Source of the DNA: an uncultured Eubacteriales bacterium | GTDB lineage: Bacteria; Bacillota; Clostridia; Christensenellales; UBA1242 | Assembly: GCA_900556185.1 (NCBI GenBank) | Contig: USNN01000005.1 | Span: 1 to 23,499 of the forward strand | DNA: 23,499 nt | Direction of reading: 5' to 3' | Part shown: in pieces, positions 6,156-14,917 of the stretch | Numbering within the stretch: the first letter of the stretch is position 1 | How the letters are laid out: every line of letters begins with the position of its first letter | Notes under the pieces: generated by a model | The model's input: the letters and a program-made list of their open reading frames with translations, nothing else | What the model was told of the DNA's origin: nothing | Databases searched by the model: none | Program-made: the position numbers and the translations under genes

Positions 6156-6830
6156 ATGAAAAAAGAAAAAAACACTAAAAATAAGTTCTCGGTACGTGTA
6201 TTACTGGTTCGTTTTTTTGCAATAATTTTAGTTTCGGTTGGGCTAACATTTTTAATTATCTACACTTTAATTAATCCAATAATTAAAGAAACGGGCGAGA
6301 GTAAAATAAACGAAACAACAGCGTACGCCGTAAACCTTGCTGTAATTGGAGCGATGCGTGGCTCCATTTGTTACGACGACCTTATCCACATAGTCACCGA
6401 TTCAAGCGGGAAAATAACTATGCTCCAAGCCAACACAATTCAAATTAATGAACTCTCTAGAGAGGTGATAGACCTAACATATTCAAACCTAATGAACACA
6501 ATTAATAAGCCACTTAAAGTGCCAATAGGCTCATTTAGCGGTATTCCACTTTTGTCGGGCGTTGGTCCAGATGTAGAAATACCAACCGTGCCTTATGGAA
6601 GCGTAAATTGCAAGTTTTTATCTGAGTTCGTTTCAGCGGGTATTAATCAAACAGTGCATAAAATATACTTATCGGTAAATTCTATAGTTACACTGGTTAT
6701 GCCGTTTGCAAAAGTAAAGGTTACTGAAAACACCGAAGTACTTATAAGCGAAAGTTTAATAATAGGCGAAATACCAAACACATACCTAATGGCGGAAGAC
6801 AAAAGTGATTTACTAAATATGGTAGGGTAA
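6156..6830 (+). CDS. yunB: Sporulation protein YunB
   Basis: This 224-residue protein has one N-terminal membrane segment (about 14-38) after a Lys/Arg-rich start, then a region facing outward. The family shows in INETTAYAVNLAV, the PIGSFSGIPLLSGVGPDVEIP block (about 126-148) and the ending AGINQTVHKIYLSVNS..PFAKVKVTENTEVLISESLIIGEIPNTYL. In Bacillus subtilis YunB is made in the mother cell during sporulation and its loss lowers spore yield; its biochemical role is unknown. The gene stands alone between the suf terminator and the desulfurase promoter. No Shine-Dalgarno precedes the ATG (sequence is ATTATACAAATG), which is odd next to neighbours that nearly all have strong sites. A later start would remove the basic N-terminus and membrane anchor, so 6156 is preferred. 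Confidence 0.88.
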   Translation: MKKEKNTKNKFSVRVLLVRFFAIILVSVGLTFLIIYTLINPIIKETGESKINETTAYAVNLAVIGAMRGSICYDDLIHIVTDSSGKITMLQANTIQINELSREVIDLTYSNLMNTINKPLKVPIGSFSGIPLLSGVGPDVEIPTVPYGSVNCKFLSEFVSAGINQTVHKIYLSVNSIVTLVMPFAKVKVTENTEVLISESLIIGEIPNTYLMAEDKSDLLNMVG

Positions 6831-6844
6831 TTAATAAATTATTA

Positions 6845-6873
6845 TTGCAAAATAATGGGTTTAGTGCTAAAAT
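6845..6873 (+). promoter_or_regulatory. Promoter of the desulfurase-thiI operon
   Basis: TTGCAA (6845-6850), a 17-base spacer and TAAAAT (6868-6873) preceded by TGC, an extended -10. Transcription would begin near 6880, leaving a short leader with AAAGGA before ATG 6899. Confidence 0.7.
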
Positions 6874-6898
6874 ACAGAAAAACGAAAGGAAAAAGAAA

Positions 6899-8062
6899 AT
6901 GATATATTTAGATAACGCAAGCACAACAAAATGCAAAGAGTCTAGTGCCGAAATTATTAGAAACGCACTAGTTAAAGATTTTTTCAACCCATCAGCAAAA
7001 TACGTTGAAGCGTTTAACGAATTTAAAAAATTAGAAGAAATGAGAGCGGAACTATTGTCACTTGTTAACGCAAGCCCAGCAAACTACTCAGTAGTATTCA
7101 CTGGCAGTGCCACCGAAGCAAATAATTTGGTTCTAAATTCTAGTATGAATAAACACAACTTAAACCTAATTAGTGCAGGCGAACACGCAAGTATATACGA
7201 AACCGCTAAAAACCTAAAGCAAAATGGTTACGATATATTATTAGTTAAATTAACCAACACTGGCGAACTAGACCTAACCGACTTAAAAGCAAAACTAACT
7301 TCTAGGGTTGCGTTTGTGTCTATAATGCTTGTTAGCAACGAAACTGGCGCTATTAATGATATAGAAAAAATAACAAAACTTGTAAAAACTGCAAACCCAA
7401 AGGCACTTGTTCACGTAGACGCCGTTCAAGGCTTTTGCAAAGTAAAAATCAATGTGGCAAAATGGGGCATAGACTACCTAACCTTATCGTCACACAAGGT
7501 AGAAGGTCCTAAAGGTGTTGGTGCACTAGTTTATAAAAAGACGGCTAAACTTGTGCCACACATATTAGGTGGCGGTCAAGAAAATGGCAAAAGGTCAGGC
7601 ACTGAAAACTTGCCAAGTATCCTTGGCTTTATAAATTCCGCTAAAGAATTAATTGCCGATGTAGACGAAAATTATAAAATAGTAAAAGACTTTAAACTAA
7701 ACCTAATTGAGTCAATAAAAACCCACGCTAAAGAAGCAAGTGTCGAATATTTAATCAACGGAAACCCAGAAACAGGTAGCCCGTATGTTTTAAGTATTAG
7801 TTTTTTAGGCGTAAAAGCCGAAGTCTTGTTACACACATTAGAAAAACTAGGTATACTAGTTGGCACTGGTTCGGCTTGCAACTCACACCATAGTGGCAAC
7901 CGAGTGTTATCTGAAATGGGCAGAACCCAAAGCGAAATAGAAGGCAACATAAGACTATCGTTCTTGGCTGAAACCACAACACAAATAACACCAGACGAAT
8001 TAGCAAAAATTATAGTAACAGAAGCAAGCAAACTAAAAAATACAAGTTCGGAGAGAAAATAG
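6899..8062 (+). CDS. Cysteine desulfurase, IscS/NifS class
   Basis: This 387-residue PLP enzyme removes sulfur from cysteine as a persulfide. Residues match IscS-type enzymes: YLDNASTT at 3-10, His96 in GEHAS, NETG at 147-150, Asp174 in HVDAVQG, PLP lysine Lys200 in LSSHKVEGPKG, and the active-site Cys327 in GTGSACNSH. I start at ATG 6899, not at the upstream in-frame TTG 6845, because family homology begins at once (MIYLDNA), AAAGGA stands 8 bases before it, and the promoter overlaps the longer version. The stop is followed directly by the thiI ATG. That pairing resembles the dedicated NifZ-ThiI pair of Bacillus, so tRNA thiolation is one role. With no other desulfurase in the window it may also feed the SufCB scaffold. 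Confidence 0.92.
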   Translation: MIYLDNASTTKCKESSAEIIRNALVKDFFNPSAKYVEAFNEFKKLEEMRAELLSLVNASPANYSVVFTGSATEANNLVLNSSMNKHNLNLISAGEHASIYETAKNLKQNGYDILLVKLTNTGELDLTDLKAKLTSRVAFVSIMLVSNETGAINDIEKITKLVKTANPKALVHVDAVQGFCKVKINVAKWGIDYLTLSSHKVEGPKGVGALVYKKTAKLVPHILGGGQENGKRSGTENLPSILGFINSAKELIADVDENYKIVKDFKLNLIESIKTHAKEASVEYLINGNPETGSPYVLSISFLGVKAEVLLHTLEKLGILVGTGSACNSHHSGNRVLSEMGRTQSEIEGNIRLSFLAETTTQITPDELAKIIVTEASKLKNTSSERK

Positions 8063-9229
8063 ATGAATTATAATTCAATTTTAGTAAGATACAGCGAAAT
8101 TCACCTAAAAGGCAAAAATAGGGGATATTTTGAAAAAGTTTTAAAAACCAACATCAATAACAAACTAAAAAAATTCAACACAACCCTAAATTCAACCTCG
8201 GGTAGATACATTGTAGAAGACTTTAACCTAGACGACCTAGATGAAATTATTTTAGCCTTAACCAAAACTGCAGGCATATATTCAGTTTCACCAGCAATAA
8301 AGGTGGAAGCAACAGTAGAAGACATATATAATACCGCACTAAACCTAACCAAAGAACTTAGTGGCACATTTAGAGTAAGTGCAAAAAGGGCAGATAAATC
8401 TTTCCCGGTTTCTAGTATGGACCTAGCAAAAGACCTAGGCGGAGAAATTTTAAAACACAACCACGACCTAGAAGTAGACTTATTTAACCCAGAACTAGAC
8501 CTAAACGTGGATATTCGCCCCAATAAATACGCTTATATCTATTTTGAAACCAAATACGGCATAAATGGTATGCCAGTAAGTTGCAGTGGCAAGGGCTTAC
8601 TTTTATTATCTGGCGGAATAGATAGCCCAGTAGCGGGCTTTAAAATGATAAAACGTGGTATGAAAATGGCTTGCATACACTTTGAAAGTTATCCATACAC
8701 AAGCCCACAAGCCAAAGAAAAGGCAATCAAACTAGGCAAAGTTTTAACCGAGTATAACGGCAACACAACCATATATTTTGCAAACATCGCCCACATTCAA
8801 GAGGCCATTCACAAACATTGCCACCCAGATTATATGATAACTTTGGTTAGAAGATTTATGTTAAGAATAGCCGAAAGAGTAGCCGAAAAAAATCATTGCG
8901 AGTGCTTGGTTACAGGCGAAAGCCTAGCCCAAGTTGCTAGCCAAACCATAGAGAGTATGACGGTAATAGGCGAAGCTATGCAAACCAATTTACCACTACT
9001 AAAACCACTAGTAGGCTACGATAAACAAGAAACAATAGAAGTCGCAAAACAAATCGGCAGTTATGATATTTCAATAGAACCATACGACGATTGTTGTACC
9101 GTGTTCTTGCCAGAAAGCCCAGTAATAAAACCAAAACTAGAAAAAGTTTTAAAAGAAGAAAGCAGATTAAATGTAGAAGAATTAATCGAAACTTGCTTGT
9201 CAAATATTGAGAAAATCGCTTTAGAATAA
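8063..9229 (+). CDS. thiI: tRNA 4-thiouridine synthetase ThiI (no rhodanese domain)
   Basis: This 388-residue protein adenylates U8 of tRNA for 4-thiouridine formation and can also serve thiamine thiazole synthesis. Order: N-terminal ferredoxin-like part (YSEIHLKGKNRGYF at 10-23), THUMP domain to about 165 (VSAKRADKSFP, NVDIRPNKYAYIYFE), then the adenylating PP-loop domain with SGGIDSPVAGF at 183-193 and the later VTGESLAQVASQT segment. The C-terminal rhodanese domain of the E. coli enzyme, which carries the sulfur-relay cysteine, is absent; the length is that of Bacillus-type ThiI, which takes sulfur directly from its partner desulfurase. It begins at the base after the desulfurase stop, so translation is coupled. 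A terminator follows closely. Confidence 0.93.
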   Translation: MNYNSILVRYSEIHLKGKNRGYFEKVLKTNINNKLKKFNTTLNSTSGRYIVEDFNLDDLDEIILALTKTAGIYSVSPAIKVEATVEDIYNTALNLTKELSGTFRVSAKRADKSFPVSSMDLAKDLGGEILKHNHDLEVDLFNPELDLNVDIRPNKYAYIYFETKYGINGMPVSCSGKGLLLLSGGIDSPVAGFKMIKRGMKMACIHFESYPYTSPQAKEKAIKLGKVLTEYNGNTTIYFANIAHIQEAIHKHCHPDYMITLVRRFMLRIAERVAEKNHCECLVTGESLAQVASQTIESMTVIGEAMQTNLPLLKPLVGYDKQETIEVAKQIGSYDISIEPYDDCCTVFLPESPVIKPKLEKVLKEESRLNVEELIETCLSNIEKIALE

Positions 9230-9237
9230 ACATATTC

Positions 9238-9268
9238 AAGGTGCTACGTGTGTCGTAGCACCTTTTTT
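9238..9268 (+). terminator. Intrinsic terminator after thiI
   Basis: AAGGTGCTACG (9238-9248) pairs over 11 bp with CGTAGCACCTT (9254-9264), loop TGTGT, followed by T to 9268. It is the clearest terminator among the protein operons here. Confidence 0.85.
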
Positions 9269-9288
9269 ATAAATTGGGCTAAATCGTT

Positions 9289-9316
9289 TTGTAAAAAGAA
9301 AAATGTATTGTATAAT
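9289..9316 (+). promoter_or_regulatory. Promoter of the M16 peptidase pair
   Basis: TTGTAA (9289-9294), 16-base spacer, consensus TATAAT (9311-9316), then a short leader with AGGAG before ATG 9348. Confidence 0.7.
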
Positions 9317-9347
9317 AAAACTAAATTTATAAGTTTTAGGAGAACAA

Positions 9348-10736
9348 ATGAAACAAACATTAATTAAATATCCAAACGGGTTTAGAACAGTTTTGTGTTC
9401 AAAACAAACCAACACTTTTTCAATTTCCACATCAATTCTTTTTGGTGCTGAGCAAGAAAAAAAGAATATGAGTGGCATAACCCATTTTATAGAAAGAATT
9501 TTAGTTTCTAGCATATCTAAAGACGTTGCCCGTATTGGCGGAATTGTAGATAGCAAAACCGATTACGAGCATATGGAAATAACAATATCATCTGTTAGAG
9601 AAAACCTAGTTAAGGTGGTGGATACCTTAACTAAAATTTTGTTTGACTTCAGACCAACTTACGAAAAATTTAAAGAAGAACGAATTAAGGTTTTGCAAGA
9701 AATAGAGAATAGAAAAAATAGCCCACTTGCAATTTTAAGTGAACTAACTCAAAAAAATAGATACAAAACCACCAGTCTAGCCACTGAAATGATTGGCACA
9801 ACTAAATCTATAATGAGTTTAACCGTTGAAGACCTAAGGGAATACTATAACTCCATTTTAAGCCCAGAAAACCTAATTGTTAGCATAGTTGGCAATATCT
9901 CAAACGAAAAAGAAGCGGATACTCTGGACGCCGACACTGAAAGCGTAAACTATTATGACGACAACAAAACCGCCACCGACCTTAAAAATATTTCCACATG
10001 GAATGAAATCAAGGAAGACGAAAAAGAGATAGATAAAATAGTTTTAAAAAAATACGACCAAGATAACCTTAATTATATAAAGGACTTGGTAACAAAAGAA
10101 ATTTACGCTAGAACTATAAACCTAAAACGTGCTCCAAGACGAAGAACAACTGCATATTTTCCATTAAAGCAGACAACAATTATTGAAAAGAACAAAAATC
10201 TTAACCAATCAAGATTTCAAATTTCTTTTCCATCTGCACCATATAGTAGCACGGCGTATAGATATAGTAAATTGTTTGAAATTTATCTAAAGAACTACCT
10301 AACTAAAGGTCTTAGCGGAATTTCTGGCGTGTATGGGCTAGATATATATGTTTCGCAGTTTAAAAACAACGCACACTTAAATATTGTGTTTGCAGTAGAC
10401 TACGAAAAAGCAGAAGAAGTGTATAAAAAAGTTATAGACCTATTAGAAGGTCAAAAACAAGAAAGCACCACAACCGACGAGTTTAACTCGGTGGTGCTAG
10501 CATATAAAACACTTATCTCATTAGGTCACGAAAAAATTAGCGACCTAGCCAAAAGATACAATAAGTGGTTGTTTTTAAAAGGTGAATTATTTAACCTAAC
10601 ACACGAACTAAAGGCAATTTCTGCTATGAACTACAATAGTTTCAGGTCGGTATCTAAAAAGATATTAAATTTTGATTCTATGCTTGTTGTGTATCTAGGA
10701 AAACCTTTAGAAGCGAACGCATTAAAAATAAAGTAA
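9348..10736 (+). CDS. M16-family (insulinase-like) protein with degenerate zinc site, YmfF-like
   Basis: This 462-residue protein has the two-lobed M16 layout: NGFRTVLCSKQ start, a helix with GITHFIERI at the place of the catalytic motif, and the later KVLQEIENRKNSP stretch that aligns with the VIVEEISMHEDNP of active members. The HxxEH motif reads His46-Phe-Ile-Glu49-Arg50: the second zinc histidine is an arginine, so this subunit is probably not a protease by itself. An acidic insertion (about 190-245) separates the lobes. It is first in a two-gene unit with an intact M16 gene 10 bases downstream. Heterodimers of one active and one inactive M16 chain are known (for example the mitochondrial processing peptidase), and the pair resembles Bacillus YmfF/YmfH, which also lie near spoIIIE, pgsA and recA. 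The substrate is unknown. Confidence 0.8.
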   Translation: MKQTLIKYPNGFRTVLCSKQTNTFSISTSILFGAEQEKKNMSGITHFIERILVSSISKDVARIGGIVDSKTDYEHMEITISSVRENLVKVVDTLTKILFDFRPTYEKFKEERIKVLQEIENRKNSPLAILSELTQKNRYKTTSLATEMIGTTKSIMSLTVEDLREYYNSILSPENLIVSIVGNISNEKEADTLDADTESVNYYDDNKTATDLKNISTWNEIKEDEKEIDKIVLKKYDQDNLNYIKDLVTKEIYARTINLKRAPRRRTTAYFPLKQTTIIEKNKNLNQSRFQISFPSAPYSSTAYRYSKLFEIYLKNYLTKGLSGISGVYGLDIYVSQFKNNAHLNIVFAVDYEKAEEVYKKVIDLLEGQKQESTTTDEFNSVVLAYKTLISLGHEKISDLAKRYNKWLFLKGELFNLTHELKAISAMNYNSFRSVSKKILNFDSMLVVYLGKPLEANALKIK

Positions 10737-10746
10737 AGGAAACAAT

Positions 10747-11982
10747 ATGAAATTTAAAACTAATTTGCACACATTAGGTTCTGGTATGAGAGTGGCGGTA
10801 ACAAAAACGCCAAACTATTACACAGCCAAGTTTAGATTATCTGTTATGGTAGGGGCAGAAGACGAAACTGCTCCAAACGGCGTTGCTCATTTAATAGAAC
10901 ACACAATGTTTAAGGGCACCGATAAACTTAGCCAAGAAGAAATTAGTGCAAAGTTTAATTCACTTAGTGCCGATATAGACGCATCCACAAGTTCCGAGTT
11001 CACAAACTATAAAGTAGAGTTCCCAAAAAGAAATTTAAAGCCAGTTTTAGAACTTGTGTCGCATATTTTGCACGATAGCCAGTTCGACGAAACTTTAATG
11101 AATAAAGAAAAGCAAGTTATAGTCGAAGAAATTAGTATGCACGAAGACAACCCAGAGCAACTAGCCTTCGATAAACTTGTTAAAGAGATGTATAAAGATA
11201 ACGGCATCGGCAACGAAATTGCAGGAACTCGAGAAAACCTACTAAAAACTACCAAGCCAGAAATATATAAGTTCTATTTAGAACACTATAACCCTAAAAA
11301 CTTTTTAGTTTCGGTTATTGGCGACTTTGACGAAGAAGAAGTGGTAAACCTTGTTGACGAATACTTTAATAAACCTTTTTTAAATAGAACCACTCATCAA
11401 AAAACCAAAAATTGGTCTAAGCCATCTAAAATGAAACCAATGTCACTAAGGGTAAATAAGCAAATTAATCAATCAAATATTTTAATGGGTTTTAGAACCT
11501 TGCCTTTTGCAGATATGGATAGATTGTCAGTAGGTTTAATTAACTTCATTCTTGGTGGCTCCATGAACTCAAGACTATTTATAAAGGTTCGTAACGACTT
11601 GTCTCTTTGCTACAGCATTTTCTCGTTTGATATGAATTACTCTAAAAATGGTTTTGTTGGAATATCTCTTGCCACAAGCCCATCACACGAAAAACAGGCA
11701 ATAGACGCCGTTAACGCCGAAATTGAAAAAATTCACGAGTTTGGCGTAACTGACGAAGAATTTGAGATAGCAAAAAATTTAACACTAGATAAATATTTAA
11801 TGTATCAAGACGTGCCACACGTAGGGTTAACTTATTTAGCCTACACGGGTCTACTGCTAGACGAAAACGATATAATCGAAAAAATTAAAATAATAACAAA
11901 AGAAGAAGCACTAGAAAAATTTAAAAAATACATAAAGCCAGACAAAGAATTTTGTGTGGTTGTTTCGCCAAGCAATAGTTAA
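10747..11982 (+). CDS. M16-family zinc metallopeptidase, active subunit, YmfH-like
   Basis: This 411-residue protein has an intact inverted zinc motif His48-Leu-Ile-Glu51-His52 in GVAHLIEHTMFKGT, and the third ligand glutamate at 127 or 128 in VIVEEISMHEDNPEQ. The C-terminal lobe carries the usual substrate-side arginine/tyrosine region (NSRLFIKVRNDLSLCYSI, about 275-292). There is no signal peptide, so it acts in the cytoplasm. It follows its degenerate paralogue by 10 bases with an AAAGGAA site; the two most likely form a heterodimer in which this chain cuts. Such peptidases usually degrade or trim short, unfolded peptides. No terminator lies before ftsK, but ftsK has its own promoter. Confidence 0.88.
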   Translation: MKFKTNLHTLGSGMRVAVTKTPNYYTAKFRLSVMVGAEDETAPNGVAHLIEHTMFKGTDKLSQEEISAKFNSLSADIDASTSSEFTNYKVEFPKRNLKPVLELVSHILHDSQFDETLMNKEKQVIVEEISMHEDNPEQLAFDKLVKEMYKDNGIGNEIAGTRENLLKTTKPEIYKFYLEHYNPKNFLVSVIGDFDEEEVVNLVDEYFNKPFLNRTTHQKTKNWSKPSKMKPMSLRVNKQINQSNILMGFRTLPFADMDRLSVGLINFILGGSMNSRLFIKVRNDLSLCYSIFSFDMNYSKNGFVGISLATSPSHEKQAIDAVNAEIEKIHEFGVTDEEFEIAKNLTLDKYLMYQDVPHVGLTYLAYTGLLLDENDIIEKIKIITKEEALEKFKKYIKPDKEFCVVVSPSNS

Positions 11983-11988
11983 AAAAAG

Positions 11989-12018
11989 TTGCGAACAAAA
12001 ACTAAGGTGTGTTAAAAT
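11989..12018 (+). promoter_or_regulatory. Promoter of ftsK-rimO-pgsA
   Basis: TTGCGA (11989-11994), 18-base spacer, TAAAAT (12013-12018); alternatively TTAAAA one base earlier with a 17-base spacer. It begins 7 bases after the M16 stop. Confidence 0.55.
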
Positions 12019-12033
12019 AATTATGAGGGAATA

Positions 12034-14907
12034 ATGGGTATATACTACAAAGAAAAATCTAAACCAAAAGTTAATAAACTTGGTGTAACGCTAATCAGTG
12101 TTGCACTGCTTTTATTTGTAATTTTAGTTTTACCAATATTTAATGGATTTACAAGATTTATTTATGGCATTTTTGGCCTAGCAATTTATCTAGACATATC
12201 ATTAGCACTATTATTTGGAATAGGGCTTGTTAGTGGTCGGTCTTTTTATATGTCTAAAAAACAAATAGTTTACCTAACTTTAACCTGCATAAGCGTACTG
12301 TGTTTATTAAACTGTGCGTTTTTTGGTAGTGTAGTAAACTCAGCTTTTGGCGTAAGGTTTAAAGACTTTGGAAAAAACTTAGCCACCATAATTTCAGGCA
12401 AAAGTTTAACGGTTGGTGGGGTGTTGTTTAGCATTTTAACCTACCCATTTTTAGCCACTCTTGGCACCGTTGGGGCAAGTTTAACTTTTGGCATAGTTTC
12501 TGTTATTTTCATAGGTTTAACCGTAGACTATTACCTAAATTTAAAGAGTCTATACCGCCACGAACGAAACCGCAGGGATGTGTATAAAAACAACACATCA
12601 TTGCCTTCTAGCGACACAATAGAGGGTAATTTAATGAAATATTCAAATACATCTGATATTGTTCCCAAAAAGGTAGACTCAAAAGAATACGACACTTATT
12701 ATAGCGGTAAAGACGATAACGATAAAGACGATGTAGAAGTCGGCGAAGATAATATAGTAAGAACCGAGCCAGAAAGTGAAATAGACGAATTTAACAAAAA
12801 GTACTTTTCGAATATCACGCCAAACCACGACTACGACGAAAACCTAAGTGATGACGATAAGGCTACCAGCAAATACGACGAAGGCAAATTTAAAAGCCCA
12901 AGCGAATATATAATGACGCCATACGCCCCACACATCTTTATGCACGACAACGAAAATGAAAATAATAATTCTTTAAGCGACGACGAAACCGACTATACCA
13001 ACCACGAAGAAGATAACACCTATAACACAAACTCAGATACCGACGAAGACGATGCCGAATCTAGTTACACAAACTCAAATGGTCCATTCATATTCAATAG
13101 CCTAGACAATAGTTTCAATGGCTCAGATAGACGCCGTGAGTTTAACACTCGTGAAAGGCAAATTGAAAGACGAGAAACTGAAAACACTGCAAACAGTTCA
13201 CCATTTGTGGGCTACACTCCATCTGAGTTTAACACCGCAGATGACGAGGAAGACGAAGACGATTCAACCACAAATAACGACTATCGTTCATCATTTGGCG
13301 AATCACGTGATAGGGGTATGTTTAACACGTCCCTTAATAACCCAATCAATATAACCCCACGAAAAGAAAATACGCAAATAGAATTGCCGGGTGTAAGAAA
13401 AGAACCTAAAAAATACAAACAAGAGCAAGACGAAAGATATGTGGCTCCACCAACGAGTCTGCTAGACTCTCGTCCAGACGACCCAAGCAAATATGGTAGC
13501 GACTACGAAGAAAAGAGCAAAGCCCTAGAAAACGTTTTATCTAGCTTTAAAATTGACGCTAAGGTTACCGATGTAACAAGGGGTCCTAGCGTAACTCAAT
13601 ACGAACTTGCTATGCCATTCGGTATTAGTGTAAAAAGAGTACTTCAATACGACGGCGATATTGCAGCGGCACTACGCAGTAAAAAGGGCATAAGAATAGA
13701 AGCCCCTATTGCTGGTAAAAACGCAGTCGGCGTAGAAGTTCCAAATGATTCACCAAGTACCGTTGGTCTTCGTGAACTGCTAGAAAGTCCAGAGTTTGAA
13801 AACTCTAAAGCAATTTTGCCATTTGTTGTTGGTAAAAATATTTATGGTGAAACTATAATTAAGTCTTTACCAAAAATGGTGCATATGCTGGTTGCAGGTT
13901 CCACTGGTTCTGGTAAATCTGTATTCTTGCACTCAATACTATTAAGTTTAATGTATAAATGCGCCCCAAGCCAATTAAGATTTATACTTATAGACCCAAA
14001 GCGCGTAGAATTTACCATATATTCTGGTATGCCACATATGATGCTTCCAAACGCGGTTAGTAACTGCGATAAGGCAATAAACGCCCTAGGCTGGGCAGTT
14101 AAAGAAATGGAAAGAAGGTTTGATACATTCCAAACATTATCTGTTCAAAACATAGAGGATTATAACCATTGCCAGCAAGTTAAAGATGGCGATTATCCTA
14201 AAATTCCTTATATTGTTATTGTTATAGATGAGTTAAACGAACTTATGATGACGGGCAAAAAGGAAGTCGAAGAAAAAATCACAAGATTATCTCAACTTGG
14301 TCGTGCCAGCGGTATTCATATGATTATCGCCACACAAAGACCAAGTGCTGATGTTGTAACTGGAACAATTAAAAACAACTTACCAACAAGAGTAGCATTT
14401 GCACTGCAAAGCGGAATAGACTCAAGGGTTATTCTAGATGAAACGGGTGCGGAAAAACTACTAGGTCGTGGTGATATGTTAATTGCTCCATACGATGATA
14501 ATGTAACAAGCCGTGTGCAAGGTGCGTTTATGAGTATGGACGAAGTGCGTAAGGTAGTTGCATACATTAAAGAACACAACGAAAGTTACTTCGATGAAGA
14601 AGTAGCAAAAGAAATTTTAGCCGATAAGCCAGCCCCAGTTGAAGATAACTCAGGTTCTAGTATTGCAGGCAATTTAGAGCCAGACGAAGACGAATTGTTG
14701 CCAGCCGCTTTAAAATTATGTATGGATACAGGCGGGGCGTCTATCAATATGGTTCAACGTAGGTTTAGAGTAGGTTACGCAAGAGCCGCTAGAATTATAG
14801 ACCAAATGGAACTAGCGGGCTACATCTCACCGGGTAACGGCTCAAAATTAAGACAAATTTATATAACACCAGAAGAATACAGAGAAAAATTTGGTGATGG
14901 AAATTAA
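12034..14907 (+). CDS. ftsK: DNA translocase FtsK/SpoIIIE
   Basis: This 957-residue motor pumps double-stranded DNA through a closing septum: chromosome clearing at division and, in spore formers, transfer into the forespore. Order: four to five membrane segments within residues 15-170; a long hydrophilic linker at about 182-488 very rich in Asp, Glu, Asn and Ser; then the motor, starting near YEEKSKALENVLSSFKID, with Walker A GSTGSGKS at 622-629, Walker B ending in Asp732-Glu733 (IDELNELMM) and the ATQRPSADVVTG segment. The C-terminal gamma domain (about 885-950) is a winged helix (GGASINMVQRRFRVGYARAARI), the part that reads the polar guide sequences. The linker repeats an FNT unit (REFNTRERQ, SEFNTADDE, GMFNTSLNN). 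Start ATG 12034 has GAGGG close by. It likely serves as SpoIIIE here; a second FtsK elsewhere cannot be excluded. Confidence 0.95.
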   Translation: MGIYYKEKSKPKVNKLGVTLISVALLLFVILVLPIFNGFTRFIYGIFGLAIYLDISLALLFGIGLVSGRSFYMSKKQIVYLTLTCISVLCLLNCAFFGSVVNSAFGVRFKDFGKNLATIISGKSLTVGGVLFSILTYPFLATLGTVGASLTFGIVSVIFIGLTVDYYLNLKSLYRHERNRRDVYKNNTSLPSSDTIEGNLMKYSNTSDIVPKKVDSKEYDTYYSGKDDNDKDDVEVGEDNIVRTEPESEIDEFNKKYFSNITPNHDYDENLSDDDKATSKYDEGKFKSPSEYIMTPYAPHIFMHDNENENNNSLSDDETDYTNHEEDNTYNTNSDTDEDDAESSYTNSNGPFIFNSLDNSFNGSDRRREFNTRERQIERRETENTANSSPFVGYTPSEFNTADDEEDEDDSTTNNDYRSSFGESRDRGMFNTSLNNPINITPRKENTQIELPGVRKEPKKYKQEQDERYVAPPTSLLDSRPDDPSKYGSDYEEKSKALENVLSSFKIDAKVTDVTRGPSVTQYELAMPFGISVKRVLQYDGDIAAALRSKKGIRIEAPIAGKNAVGVEVPNDSPSTVGLRELLESPEFENSKAILPFVVGKNIYGETIIKSLPKMVHMLVAGSTGSGKSVFLHSILLSLMYKCAPSQLRFILIDPKRVEFTIYSGMPHMMLPNAVSNCDKAINALGWAVKEMERRFDTFQTLSVQNIEDYNHCQQVKDGDYPKIPYIVIVIDELNELMMTGKKEVEEKITRLSQLGRASGIHMIIATQRPSADVVTGTIKNNLPTRVAFALQSGIDSRVILDETGAEKLLGRGDMLIAPYDDNVTSRVQGAFMSMDEVRKVVAYIKEHNESYFDEEVAKEILADKPAPVEDNSGSSIAGNLEPDEDELLPAALKLCMDTGGASINMVQRRFRVGYARAARIIDQMELAGYISPGNGSKLRQIYITPEEYREKFGDGN

Positions 14908-14917
14908 AAGGAGATAT

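Noticed and set aside
6845..6898. Longer cysteine desulfurase starting at TTG 6845
   Set aside because: The added 18 residues have no family homology and overlap the promoter; ATG 6899 has a good ribosome site.
14891..14917. RimO start at ATG 14891 inside ftsK
   Set aside because: No ribosome site there, while ATG 14918 follows AAAGGAGATAT and begins just before the conserved domain.
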